Origin: CAVVEC01 sp963770485 | GTDB taxonomy: Bacteria > Acidobacteriota > Terriglobia > Terriglobales > Acidobacteriaceae | Length of the DNA: 64,000 nt | Direction of reading: 5' to 3' | Assembly: GCA_963770485.1 (NCBI GenBank) | Contig: CAVYPX010000017.1 | Coordinates: 1-64,000, forward strand | Shown here: in pieces, positions 48,686-57,205 of the stretch | Layout of the letters: each line of letters starts with the position of its first letter | Numbering within the stretch: the stretch's first letter is position 1 | Made by a program: the position numbers and the translations under genes | The notes under the pieces: model-generated | Database searches by the model: none | The model's input: only the letters and a program-made list of their open reading frames with translations | Told to the model about the DNA's origin: nothing

Positions 48686-50731
48686 ATGGTTCCTGATAGC
48701 CACTTCGAATTCGAAGGCGATCTGTGCCGTTACGAAGCACTGCTCCAGATGGCCGATCTGGTGGCGCACCAGTGTGCGCTGCCCGAGTTGCTGAGCGAAC
48801 TCGCTCTCCGATTGCGCCAAGTAATTTTGTTCGAACTCGCCAGCTTTTCCTTGTACGACCGCGCGAAGAATGTGATGCGGTTGCACACTTGGCATGACGG
48901 CAAGCCCACTCATGCGCCCTCCGAAGTGCCAGGGGAAGATTCGCCCGGCGAGTGGGTGTGGCAGAACCAGCAGCCACTCATCATATCTGACCTAGAGGCA
49001 GAAACTCGTTTTTCCGCGGTACGCGAGATCCTCCGACGCCACGGAATACGATCCTACTGCGCGATACCTCTCACGACGGCGCAAGAAAAGCTGGGAACTT
49101 TGGGGCTGGGCAGTTCCCAAAGGCAGAGCTACGCGGAAAGCGACGTCCGGTTGCTGAAGAGTGTGGCGGAGTTGGTGGCGCTTGCGATTGAGAACGCGGT
49201 GATGCGCACGGCATTCCTGCGCGAGAAAGAGCGGACAGACACGCTGCTGGAAATCGGCAATGCGTTGATTCCCAGCCTGGACGTGCGCGACCTGTTTCCA
49301 GAAATCTCAGAAATGCTGAACAAAGTGGTCAGGCACAACTTTGCCAGCTTAGCGCTTCATGAGGAGGCGACTCGATGCTTACACGTATGTGCGCTGGGCT
49401 CGCCACGATCTCGGCAGGTGATCGAACTCGATACCCGCCTGCCCCTGGTAGAGCCACTCTGCGGGCCGTCTTTTCTCCACGGCGAACCAGAGATCTTCAA
49501 TCGCCAGGAACTGGCGGGCTCCAGCCTGGGAACTCGCATGCTGGCCGAGGGAATCCAATCTCTTTGTTGTGTACCGATCATCCACCGGAAGGGCAGCTTG
49601 GGGACCTTGAACTTGGGTAGTACGGGAGATAACGCGTTTGACCACGAGGACATCAGTTTCCTGAAGCAAGTGGCAAACCAGGTTGCCACCGCTCTGGACA
49701 GTGCCCAGGCATACCGCGAAATCGCGGACCTTACCGCCAAGCTGAAGCATGAAAAGCTCTATCTGCAAGACGAAATTCGTTCCGTCCTCGGCTTTGAAGA
49801 AATCATTGGGGAAAGCCCAGCCCTCCGACAAGTGCTGGACCAAGTTCGCACCGTGGCGCCCCAGGATGCGACGGTCTTGATCCTGGGAGAGACGGGAACC
49901 GGCAAAGAACTGATCGCGCGCGCCATTCACCGCATGAGCTCCCGCAAGGACGCCAGTTTCATCAAGCTGAACTGCGCCGCCATTCCCACCGGTCTGCTGG
50001 AGAGCGAGCTTTTCGGGCATGAAAGAGGCGCGTTTACCGGAGCCATCAGCCAGAAGATCGGGCGTTTAGAGCTGGCCGACAAGGGAACGCTGTTTCTGGA
50101 TGAGGTGGGAGAAATTCCGCTGGAACTGCAGCCGAAACTGCTGCGGGTGCTGCAGGATCAGGAGTTCGAGCGGCTGGGCGGGGTGCGGACGATCCATGTC
50201 AACTTGCGTCTGATTGCAGCCACGAATCGCAATTTGGCGAAAAGTGTGGCGGCCCACGAGTTCCGTGATGATCTGTACTATCGCCTGCGTGTATTCCCGG
50301 TGCAAATGCCGCCCCTGCGCGAACGGGGGAAAGACGTCCCCCTGCTGGTGCGCTACTTCGTTCAGAAGTTCTCTCGTAGGATGAACAAACACATCGAAAA
50401 CATCCCCACCGAGACCATGAATGCCTTGGCTTACTGGACGTGGCCCGGAAATGTGAGAGAACTGGAGAACTTCATCGAGAGATCCCTAATTCTTTCCGAG
50501 GGAACGACCTTGAAGGTGCCCTTGGCCGAGTTGATACCTCCCTATGAGGGGACTTCGCAAAATTTCACCTTGGAAGGTCTAGAACGGGAACACATTCTCC
50601 GTGTGCTGCGAGAAACGGGAGGCGTGATCGCCGGACTGCACGGAGCCGCTGCCCGCCTGGGAATGAAGCGGACCACCCTGCAGTCCAGAATGCAGAAAAT
50701 GGGCATTACGCGGGAAGAGTACCAGAACTGA
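48686..50731 (+). CDS. GAF-GAF sigma-54-dependent activator (FhlA/NtrC-like)
   Basis: 681 aa from ATG 48686 (AAAGGA 9 bases upstream; the GTG 6 bases earlier has too short a spacing). Two GAF domains (about 20-165 and 185-340) precede an AAA+ domain with Walker A GETGTGKELIARAIH, the sigma-54-contacting GAFTGA and Walker B TLFLDEVGEI, and a C-terminal Fis-type HTH (GAAARLGMKRTTLQSRMQKMGI). There is no receiver domain, so GAF ligands rather than phosphorylation should control it. It follows the two-component pair by 230 bp on the same strand; a regulatory link is plausible but unproven. Confidence 0.95.
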   Translation: MVPDSHFEFEGDLCRYEALLQMADLVAHQCALPELLSELALRLRQVILFELASFSLYDRAKNVMRLHTWHDGKPTHAPSEVPGEDSPGEWVWQNQQPLIISDLEAETRFSAVREILRRHGIRSYCAIPLTTAQEKLGTLGLGSSQRQSYAESDVRLLKSVAELVALAIENAVMRTAFLREKERTDTLLEIGNALIPSLDVRDLFPEISEMLNKVVRHNFASLALHEEATRCLHVCALGSPRSRQVIELDTRLPLVEPLCGPSFLHGEPEIFNRQELAGSSLGTRMLAEGIQSLCCVPIIHRKGSLGTLNLGSTGDNAFDHEDISFLKQVANQVATALDSAQAYREIADLTAKLKHEKLYLQDEIRSVLGFEEIIGESPALRQVLDQVRTVAPQDATVLILGETGTGKELIARAIHRMSSRKDASFIKLNCAAIPTGLLESELFGHERGAFTGAISQKIGRLELADKGTLFLDEVGEIPLELQPKLLRVLQDQEFERLGGVRTIHVNLRLIAATNRNLAKSVAAHEFRDDLYYRLRVFPVQMPPLRERGKDVPLLVRYFVQKFSRRMNKHIENIPTETMNALAYWTWPGNVRELENFIERSLILSEGTTLKVPLAELIPPYEGTSQNFTLEGLEREHILRVLRETGGVIAGLHGAAARLGMKRTTLQSRMQKMGITREEYQN

Positions 50732-51464
50732 CAACTCCACATCGTAGGTCCGCAATCCTAGTCTCTGGTGACGATGGGTCGGCATTCCGCCGGAGCGTCG
50801 TCATTTCCGTCCTCCGGAATCCCGAATTCCAATACAGTTGGCGGCGATGTATCCAATCATTGCTGCAACTTGGCAGCATGGTCCAGTTTGGAACTTGGGC
50901 TGCCAGATAGATCGATTGATCTCCACTCTGTGGGGTAGTCAGGCTAGTGAACCGAACGAGGCGTCCTGCAAGAAGTCCGGATTTGTGCCTCTCGGTGCCT
51001 GCGAGGAGAGAGCTTTGTTAGCGCAAACGGACGCCCCGGGTCGGCGCCGAGATGTCGCGATCTTCCCTGGGAATGGAAGCGCCCAGCTGGGGAGCGATGC
51101 GGGTGGGCAGGGGCACTGGTTGCCCTTGCCTGTTCTCGCAGATATCGCAAGGCCGGGCGATTGCGGGCGACGCGAGGTGAATCGAAGTCATGCCCCGGCA
51201 CAGAGCACTTGTTGCGATCCCCTATATCTGCTTGCTTGCGGTGTGCTATGGCATCAACAGGGCGACGCCACTGCGGGTTGGGAATTGGTGCAGTGCTTGC
51301 GATCGTGGGATTCCAGTACGCGTGCCATCGCCGCGGACTTGCTCGCCCGAACAGAGAATGCACGCTTCCTGGTCAGGGACTTGCGCCGGGCCCGGAGTCG
51401 TCTTCGCCGGCCAGGTGTACGCCTGGCCGAGCCCGTTGAACCAGGCGCGGGCAAGGTGGCGGCA
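50732..51464. other. 733-bp region before the Crp/Fnr gene, possible decayed ORF
   Basis: The Crp/Fnr frame is open from 50838. Its upstream part is mostly unlike a protein, but about 51212-51430 reads LYLLACGVLWHQQGDATAGWELVQCLRSWDSSTRAIAADLLARTEN in pieces, a plausible HEAT-like or helical segment with no start codon of its own. It may be the remnant of a small upstream gene. No promoter, tRNA or strong repeat was recognised. Confidence 0.35.
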
Positions 51465-52181
51465 ATGAACACCCCCTATGGCTTGGAAATCACTGAGAGT
51501 TGTCTCAACTGCAAGTTGCGAAGAGAACACTGGTTTTGCGCCCTCTCTGCCGAGGGCCTGAAGTTGCTGGGCGGCACCAGCCACTTGAGCACCTACCCCG
51601 GAGGCACCCTCCTGTTTGTCGAAGGGCAGACGCCGCGGGGTGCGTTTGTACTCTGCTCCGGTAAGGCCAAACTCTCGACTACTTCGCGCGAAGGCAAAGT
51701 ACTCATTTTGAAAATCGCAGAAGCCGGCGAGTTCCTGGGCTTAAGCGCTGTGATAGCCGGTGAACCCTTTGAACTGACTGCCGAGACCATCGGGCCCTGC
51801 CAGGTGAACCTGATCGAACGCGAAGCCCTGCTCCGGCTCATGGAAAAGAGTGGAGAGTTAGGACTTCACGCATCTCTGGCCTTAAGCCGGGAATTCCAGT
51901 CGGCATACCGGGACATCCACGATTTGGTTCTGACCCGATCCTCCGCCGGCAAGTTGGCAAGATTGTTGCTCTCCTGGACGCCGGGCCGGGAAGAGTTTGA
52001 GTCATCGGAAATCCGTATTCGGGCGAGCTTGACGCACGAAGAGATGGCACAGATGATCGGATCCTCCCGCGAGACGGTCACTCGATTGCTGAGTGATTTG
52101 AAGAAGAAGGAGTTCATCCGTCTGGACGGCTCGACACTGGTGATCCGCAATCGAACGGCTTTGGAAGCACTGGCTGCGTAG
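51465..52181 (+). CDS. Crp/Fnr-family regulator with FNR-like cysteine pattern
   Basis: 238 aa from ATG 51465. Cyclic-nucleotide-binding-type beta roll (about 30-135: YPGGTLLFVEGQTPRGAFVLCSGKAKL, GEFLGLSAVIAGEPFELTAETI) and a HTH_CRP domain (about 180-230: LTHEEMAQMIGSSRETVTRLLSDLKKKEFI). C13, C16 and C25 at the N-terminus plus C112 in the roll mirror the C20-C23-C29 and C122 ligands of E. coli FNR, so an oxygen- or NO-sensitive Fe-S cluster is possible. Cyclic-AMP contacts (RSE-type) are absent. The larger upstream frame is not part of this protein. Confidence 0.88.
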   Translation: MNTPYGLEITESCLNCKLRREHWFCALSAEGLKLLGGTSHLSTYPGGTLLFVEGQTPRGAFVLCSGKAKLSTTSREGKVLILKIAEAGEFLGLSAVIAGEPFELTAETIGPCQVNLIEREALLRLMEKSGELGLHASLALSREFQSAYRDIHDLVLTRSSAGKLARLLLSWTPGREEFESSEIRIRASLTHEEMAQMIGSSRETVTRLLSDLKKKEFIRLDGSTLVIRNRTALEALAA

Positions 52182-52328
52182 GTATCGCTTGCAGCCCAGG
52201 TTGACGGCCGGCCCTCCTCCCCGGCCGTCACCCCCCTCGCTGTCGTGAGGAGCATGCACCCACCTGTTCGGAGCAAGGGGCAGCCGGCTTTGATCGTGCT
52301 GTCCCCTTGCGCCGGCAGGAATGCCGGC

Positions 52329-55040
52329 TTAGAAGTGGAACCCAATCTGAGCAGTGAGAGTTCGCGGCGTCACATAATGTGTCCCGCTAAAGGTTGAAAG
52401 GAAGTTATACAACGCATACTTGTTAGTCACGTTGATCGCCGTGAGTTGGAGGCTGATTTTGTACCGGTCGCCGCGAAACAAATTATCGTGACCGACACTA
52501 ACGTCGAAGAGGCTTCGCGGCTGGATGCGCTGCGGATTGTGGTCGTCATTCTCGGTCCCCGGCGCCGGCACTTTGATCAGCGTCGATCCGAATTGTGATG
52601 CAAGACATACGCTGGGCAAAGGTTGGAACGGTGTGGCATGCACGCCGTTGCAGGTGAACCCAGCCTGAAACTCCTGATCCGCGGTCAATGGCAGACCGCT
52701 GATGGTGTTAATTAGATTTATAGCCGGTTGGCCGTTCAGCGTAGTTGATGCCCCTGCACAAGTTGCGGTTAGAGGGTCGTAGCATGGCGTCGCTCCGGCG
52801 ACGAGGCCACTGTCATATCGCCAGTTGAACCCAAACCACGGCCCACGCTTCCACGGCTGGTATTCCAGGTGAGTCGTTTGGTTGAAAAGTTCGTCATGGT
52901 CAATGCGGAATACTCCCGTCGCGGGAGGGATAATGGGCAGCCCGGCGACCTGCGGTAGAAAGAATCGCGCCGCCACGCTCGACATCGTCACCAGCGCCGA
53001 GAATCCGTGGTAATTGGGCACGCTCACGCGAAGGGCGAATCCGGGGATCTTGGATTTCGTCCACTCAATCGGGAAGTATATCGGCGTGGCGCCCACATTG
53101 CCGAAATCGTAGCCATTGTGGGTGTACTTCCAAATGTAATCCCCGCTCACGACCAGATATCGTCCAAATGCTTGTTGCAGGCCGGCGTGGAATTCATTGC
53201 GATAGCCGGGACGAATCGCTCCCGAGTTACACGGGACGCCAGGTGGCGGCACAAGCGTGGCAAGGAACGGAATGTTGCAGCCCGTGCTGGCAATGATCAG
53301 ATTCTCGTTGAACGGACTCTCCAGAGTTCTAGCATAAGAAACGCGCAGCACCGTGTTCGTCGGCTTGATGTTGTAGGCGACGCCCACACGAGGTTCCGCT
53401 TGCCGGTCTCGACTGAGTGCGTTGTAGAAATCGCCGCGGAGGCCCAGATTGAAGGACCAGTTCCCGGTGGTGATGGAATCTTCGAGGTAGAGCGCCAACT
53501 CTTTGACGTCGGTGTGACCGGCGAAAGCGAACCGTGTGCCTCCGCCGGGCTGCGTCAGGTCGTAAGGGAACAAAGTCGTGCATGGAGCATCGATGGGCTG
53601 GTGGGTTATCGTGTTGTAACAGGGGTTCCCGTTCGCATCCTTTAGCCCGGGAAGAAGGGTCGGATCGACAATTCCGATGTGGTCATTTTCGTCGAGAAAG
53701 GTCTGCTGGTATACGGCACCCAACTTCACGTTGTGAATGCCCTTCACGTAGGACAGACTGGAGCGAAGGCCGGCATTGGTGAGCTTCCTGTTTTGGGCGA
53801 CAGTTTCGCTTTGCAGGTCTGGAGCTAAATCGTTAAAAAGGTTAGCGCTGGGATAGTAGTTGTACTGATCTCTTCGCACGTAGCCGCCAAAGGCAAACAC
53901 GGTGGATGAGCTGAGCAAGTGCGTCCACATCGGTGCAATGTTAAAGGTCTTGATTTGCGAAACCTGATCGGTCACGCCCAGTGGATTGCCGAAGGGATCG
54001 GTCAGCACACCAGCGCCGTTGACATTATGAAACTGCTGGTCGAAGGAATTCGGATTTTGAAACCATGAACGGGTGTAACCAAAATTCAGGAGAACGGAAT
54101 CCGCGGCCGAGAATTTATAGTCCACCCGGTCGAAAATGTTCTCTTCGTTCCCTTTGTCATGCATCACGGCGAACTCCGGTGGATCGAGGAATCGGCCGCT
54201 GTTCAGACCGTTCGCGCTAATGAAGTTTCCCCACTTTGGGCCGCCATAGCCTAGGTTGAATCCCATATTGGATGTGCCAAAAGAGCCGTAGGAAGCCGTC
54301 ACCTGACCGTGGGGCGTGGTCGTGCCTTGACCAGAGCGCGTGGTCACATTGATGATCAAGCTTGTTTTTCCGCCGTATTCGGCGGGTGGCGCGCCCTGAA
54401 TAACTTCTAGCGACTGGACAGAGTCCAGGGGCACCTGGTTGGAAAAAACTTTACTCTGTTGGTCGGTGATGGGCTGGCCATCGAGCGAGAATGAGTTCTC
54501 AGCGTGATCCCCCAATCCGTGAAAAAGGCCGTTCGAATCAGCCGCAACTCCGGCGGTGGCCAGCGTAACCAGGGAACTTAGCGACGAGGATTGACTTTCA
54601 AGAGGAAGCTTGTCGAACAGGTTCTTGTCCACATCGGTGTGAGCAATCGGATCGTTCTCAATCAGATCACCCCCTTCCGCTTCGACTGTGACCGCGGTGG
54701 CTGACCCCTCAACTTGCAGCTTGATCGGAACATCCAGCGGCACTCCCGAGCGGAGTTGCACGTCCTGAACGTATGACGTGAATCCCGGAGCTGTAACCGT
54801 CAAATGGTAAGGGTTGAACGGGATGTTCGTAAAACTAAACTTTCCCGAAGTGTCGGTGCTGGTAGAACGGATGTATCCGCTAACGGGGTTATGGATCGCA
54901 ACTGTGGCATTCGGGACAACCGCGCCAGTGGGATCCGTTACTGTTCCGCCGATGGACTGGGCGTTGGCATGAAGACCAAGCGCCAAATAGAAAACCACTG
55001 CAAAAGCCGCATAAAGCGCCTTCTGATAAGAAGCCAGCAT
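52329..55040 (-). CDS. TonB-dependent receptor with N-terminal carboxypeptidase-regulatory domain
   Basis: 903 aa. Signal peptide (1-27), then a CarboxypepD_reg domain (about 29-115: GGTVTDPTGAVVPNATVAIHNP), a plug domain (about 125-230: SLVTLATAGVAADSNG...VIQGAPPAEYGGKTSLIINVTTRSG) and an outer-membrane beta-barrel ending in aromatic FHF (TAQIGFHF). It is Oar/CarboxypepD-type, the abundant Acidobacteriota receptor class for polymers or metal chelates. The ATG has TGGAGGA upstream. The small His/Cys-rich protein just upstream (55107-55409) may be part of the same transcription unit. Substrate unknown. Confidence 0.93.
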   Translation of the reverse strand: MLASYQKALYAAFAVVFYLALGLHANAQSIGGTVTDPTGAVVPNATVAIHNPVSGYIRSTSTDTSGKFSFTNIPFNPYHLTVTAPGFTSYVQDVQLRSGVPLDVPIKLQVEGSATAVTVEAEGGDLIENDPIAHTDVDKNLFDKLPLESQSSSLSSLVTLATAGVAADSNGLFHGLGDHAENSFSLDGQPITDQQSKVFSNQVPLDSVQSLEVIQGAPPAEYGGKTSLIINVTTRSGQGTTTPHGQVTASYGSFGTSNMGFNLGYGGPKWGNFISANGLNSGRFLDPPEFAVMHDKGNEENIFDRVDYKFSAADSVLLNFGYTRSWFQNPNSFDQQFHNVNGAGVLTDPFGNPLGVTDQVSQIKTFNIAPMWTHLLSSSTVFAFGGYVRRDQYNYYPSANLFNDLAPDLQSETVAQNRKLTNAGLRSSLSYVKGIHNVKLGAVYQQTFLDENDHIGIVDPTLLPGLKDANGNPCYNTITHQPIDAPCTTLFPYDLTQPGGGTRFAFAGHTDVKELALYLEDSITTGNWSFNLGLRGDFYNALSRDRQAEPRVGVAYNIKPTNTVLRVSYARTLESPFNENLIIASTGCNIPFLATLVPPPGVPCNSGAIRPGYRNEFHAGLQQAFGRYLVVSGDYIWKYTHNGYDFGNVGATPIYFPIEWTKSKIPGFALRVSVPNYHGFSALVTMSSVAARFFLPQVAGLPIIPPATGVFRIDHDELFNQTTHLEYQPWKRGPWFGFNWRYDSGLVAGATPCYDPLTATCAGASTTLNGQPAINLINTISGLPLTADQEFQAGFTCNGVHATPFQPLPSVCLASQFGSTLIKVPAPGTENDDHNPQRIQPRSLFDVSVGHDNLFRGDRYKISLQLTAINVTNKYALYNFLSTFSGTHYVTPRTLTAQIGFHF

Positions 55041-55106
55041 GATTCCTCCAAAAGAATTTAGGGTGAAGACGAGCCGGATGAGGCTCCGATCGATTCTTTC
55101 CTGACC

Positions 55107-55409
55107 CTAAGCCGACGGAGGCGGGCGGATATGCTGAGAAGAAACAAAGCCTGAAGATCTGAAGGTGGGGAGTAAGGACGCCACCAAAACGGTTCGGACT
55201 AAGACTGGAACTGGCCGGTATACCGCATTCGTGAGCACTCCGGAATGTGCCACCGCACAAATCGAACATTCATGGCTGGGAAGCTTGGAACTGTCGGAGT
55301 GTACGTGGACGGCTTGGACAACGCCGGTGCAGGCGATCAGCACAACACACAACAAAGACAACCATGCGATGTGTGTGTGTCTGCGTGATTTTGGTCGAGT
55401 TGAAATCAA
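55107..55409 (-). CDS. Small exported His/Cys-containing protein (DUF2946-like, tentative)
   Basis: About 100 aa. After a basic start a hydrophobic signal (WLSLLCVVLIACTGVVQA) leads to AVHVHSDSSKLPSHECSICAVAHSG, with four His and two Cys in 25 residues, then a hydrophobic helix and a C-terminal SSQHIRPPPSA. This resembles DUF2946/copper-associated small proteins located next to TonB receptors; the family call is tentative. The first in-frame start is TTG 55409, without a clear ribosome binding site, so the N-terminus may be shorter. It directly precedes the TonB receptor on the same strand. Confidence 0.55.
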   Translation of the reverse strand: MISTRPKSRRHTHIAWLSLLCVVLIACTGVVQAVHVHSDSSKLPSHECSICAVAHSGVLTNAVYRPVPVLVRTVLVASLLPTFRSSGFVSSQHIRPPPSA

Positions 55410-55499
55410 AACGAACGCCTCACCTCGCCTGTAATTCCAGGTATACCACAGTTAGACGTGGATGCACGACAGTGGTTACTGCGTTGCCAACACTTACGG

Positions 55500-56279
55500 T
55501 CAGAGCCCAAAGAGTTCCCGCAAGCGCTTGGTCTGGGCGCGGCTCACTGGGATTTCGGTCTGCTTCTTGTCGTCCAGGCGCACTTGATAGGAACTCTTGA
55601 ACCAAGGAACCACTTCCTTGATGCGGTTGATGTTGACCAGGTAGGAGCGATGCGCGCGCCAGAAAAGGTTCGGGTCGAGGCTGTCCAACAACTCCTCCAG
55701 CGTGCGGCAGTTGGATTGTCCTTCCATGCCGCTGGGGCCAGAGGTTACCACGGTGATAATGCCATCCTCGATGGAAGCGAAACAAATGTCTTTCTGGTTT
55801 ACCAGGAACAGGCGGCCGGCGGCCTTCAGCAGGAGCTTGGACGTCTGCGGCTTCTGGGATTCCAGCATCCGTACCAGAGTCTCTATTTTGTCGGAAGATG
55901 AGCTGCTGCTCTCGACTTTGGCTCGCGCCTTCTGCACCGACTGCGCCACCCGCTTCTTGTCGAAGGGTTTGAGCAGATAGTCCACCGCGTTGACTTCAAA
56001 TGCTTTCACTGCATACTGGTCGAAAGCGGTGGCAAACACGATTTTCGGCAGTGGGACTCTTCGATCGAGCAGTTTCTTGATGACGCCGAAGCCATCGAGC
56101 CCCGGCATTTGTACATCGAGGAAAACCAAGTCGGGGTTGTGTTCACGGATCAGGCTGACGGCCTCGAGGCCGTTTTTACCTTGGGCGACAACGTCGACAT
56201 CGCCGACATTTTTCAGCAGAAAGGCGAGTTCGTCGCGGGCGAGCTGTTCGTCGTCCACGATTACAGCGGATAAGGACAT
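55500..56279 (-). CDS. LytTR-family response regulator
   Basis: 259 aa from ATG 56279 (GGAGAAGGA upstream). The receiver domain (1-120) has acidic D9-D10, phospho-acceptor D55 (LVFLDVQMPG) and the conserved KPFDKKRV stretch. The C-terminal LytTR DNA-binding domain (about 155-257) has LFLVNQKDICFASIEDGIITVVT, FWRAHRSYLVNINRIKEVVPWF and the ending ETEIPVSRAQTKRLRELFGL-like pattern. LytTR regulators often control export, quorum or surface genes. No LytS-type kinase is adjacent, and it lies upstream of the TonB cluster on the same strand. Confidence 0.93.
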   Translation of the reverse strand: MSLSAVIVDDEQLARDELAFLLKNVGDVDVVAQGKNGLEAVSLIREHNPDLVFLDVQMPGLDGFGVIKKLLDRRVPLPKIVFATAFDQYAVKAFEVNAVDYLLKPFDKKRVAQSVQKARAKVESSSSSSDKIETLVRMLESQKPQTSKLLLKAAGRLFLVNQKDICFASIEDGIITVVTSGPSGMEGQSNCRTLEELLDSLDPNLFWRAHRSYLVNINRIKEVVPWFKSSYQVRLDDKKQTEIPVSRAQTKRLRELFGL

Positions 56280-56345
56280 TCCTTCTCCAGCATTCAGCAA
56301 GAAGTATAGTAACGGCGTGCCCCGAGCGTCAACGTGACGGACGCA

Positions 56346-56975
56346 CTACTGACGAGGCGGCATGCCCGGCATTCCCATCGGCATCTGAAACTTCTGATAG
56401 TCGCTCGGGACTTCAAACAAGCTCGCCGGCTGCGCGCCTTCTTTGATGTTCTTCATCTCGCCACTGTTGCTTTTCGACTCCCACTTAATCGGGAATCGCA
56501 GGCTCCGGTCCAGCCAGAAAGTGCTTACCTCCCCGCTGGTCGATGTTCCTTCGTACTTCACCGTGCTGCGGCCGTTGACCGTGTCGTTGCCCACTTTGTG
56601 GCAAGTTCCGTTGGGTTTGCGGACCATTTTCAGCCAGTCTGCGCAGGCGTTGTCCACATCCAGAGTGCGAAAGAAATTCCAGCTCCGTTGTGGACCGGGG
56701 AGCTGATGGGCGTTCGATTCCATGTACATCTTTCGCTCCGGCATAAGAATGTCCGCGGTTTGCGTGGTGTAGTTAAAGAGGACCACTGCCGCGTTACCAG
56801 CCTTCCGCTCCGATTCAAAGCGCAATTTGTCTTTGCCGACGTACATCTTGCCCACGGTACCGGGATTGTTGCCGCTGGTCTCGATGAAGTCACCGGAAAA
56901 TTCTTCTTGTGCAAAAAGCGGAGTAAGGGAAAACAGCACAAGGCATAACACTCGGACGAAGATTCGGCGTGTCAC
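56346..56975 (-). CDS. Exported DUF4412-like hypothetical protein
   Basis: 209 aa from GTG 56975, chosen because CCAGGAGGC lies 6-7 bases upstream; the frame is open to 57008. The signal peptide (RIFVRVLCLVLFSLTPLFA) leads to EEFSGDFIETSG, a beta-strand-rich domain with KMYVGKDKLRFES, TADILMPERKMYMES, STFWLDRSLRFPIKWESKS and a C-terminal Met/Pro-rich tail (MPMGMPGMPPRQ). The layout resembles LolA/LolB-like or DUF4412 exported proteins. There are two Cys (residues about 103 and 116) in the middle. It is 66 bp upstream of the LytTR gene on the same strand. Confidence 0.65.
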   Translation of the reverse strand: MTRRIFVRVLCLVLFSLTPLFAQEEFSGDFIETSGNNPGTVGKMYVGKDKLRFESERKAGNAAVVLFNYTTQTADILMPERKMYMESNAHQLPGPQRSWNFFRTLDVDNACADWLKMVRKPNGTCHKVGNDTVNGRSTVKYEGTSTSGEVSTFWLDRSLRFPIKWESKSNSGEMKNIKEGAQPASLFEVPSDYQKFQMPMGMPGMPPRQ

Positions 56976-57141
56976 AGCTGCCTCCTGGGTGAGCAATTTA
57001 TCCAGCAATCTTGCGACGATGAAGAATAACAGAAATCATGCAACAGCCCAAGGACAGGCTTGGTCAGTTTTCAGGGAAGCGAGCCAAACGCGCGATTGTT
57101 GCGTCGCGGAGAACGCGACGCAGCGCGCGGCTCGCCCCGAT

Positions 57142-57187
57142 CCTTCGCTGCGCAAAAGAGGCTTGCTCAGAGGCTTGCTCAGGATCA
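57142..57187. repeat. Degenerate composite-element arm
   Basis: GCCCCGATCCTTCGCTGCGC...TTGCTCAGGATCAC is a worn relative of the GGTCCTTCGACT...CTCAGGATGAC arm, between the thiolase and DUF4412-like genes. Confidence 0.45.
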
Positions 57188-57205
57188 CAATCATTATTGC
57201 TCACT

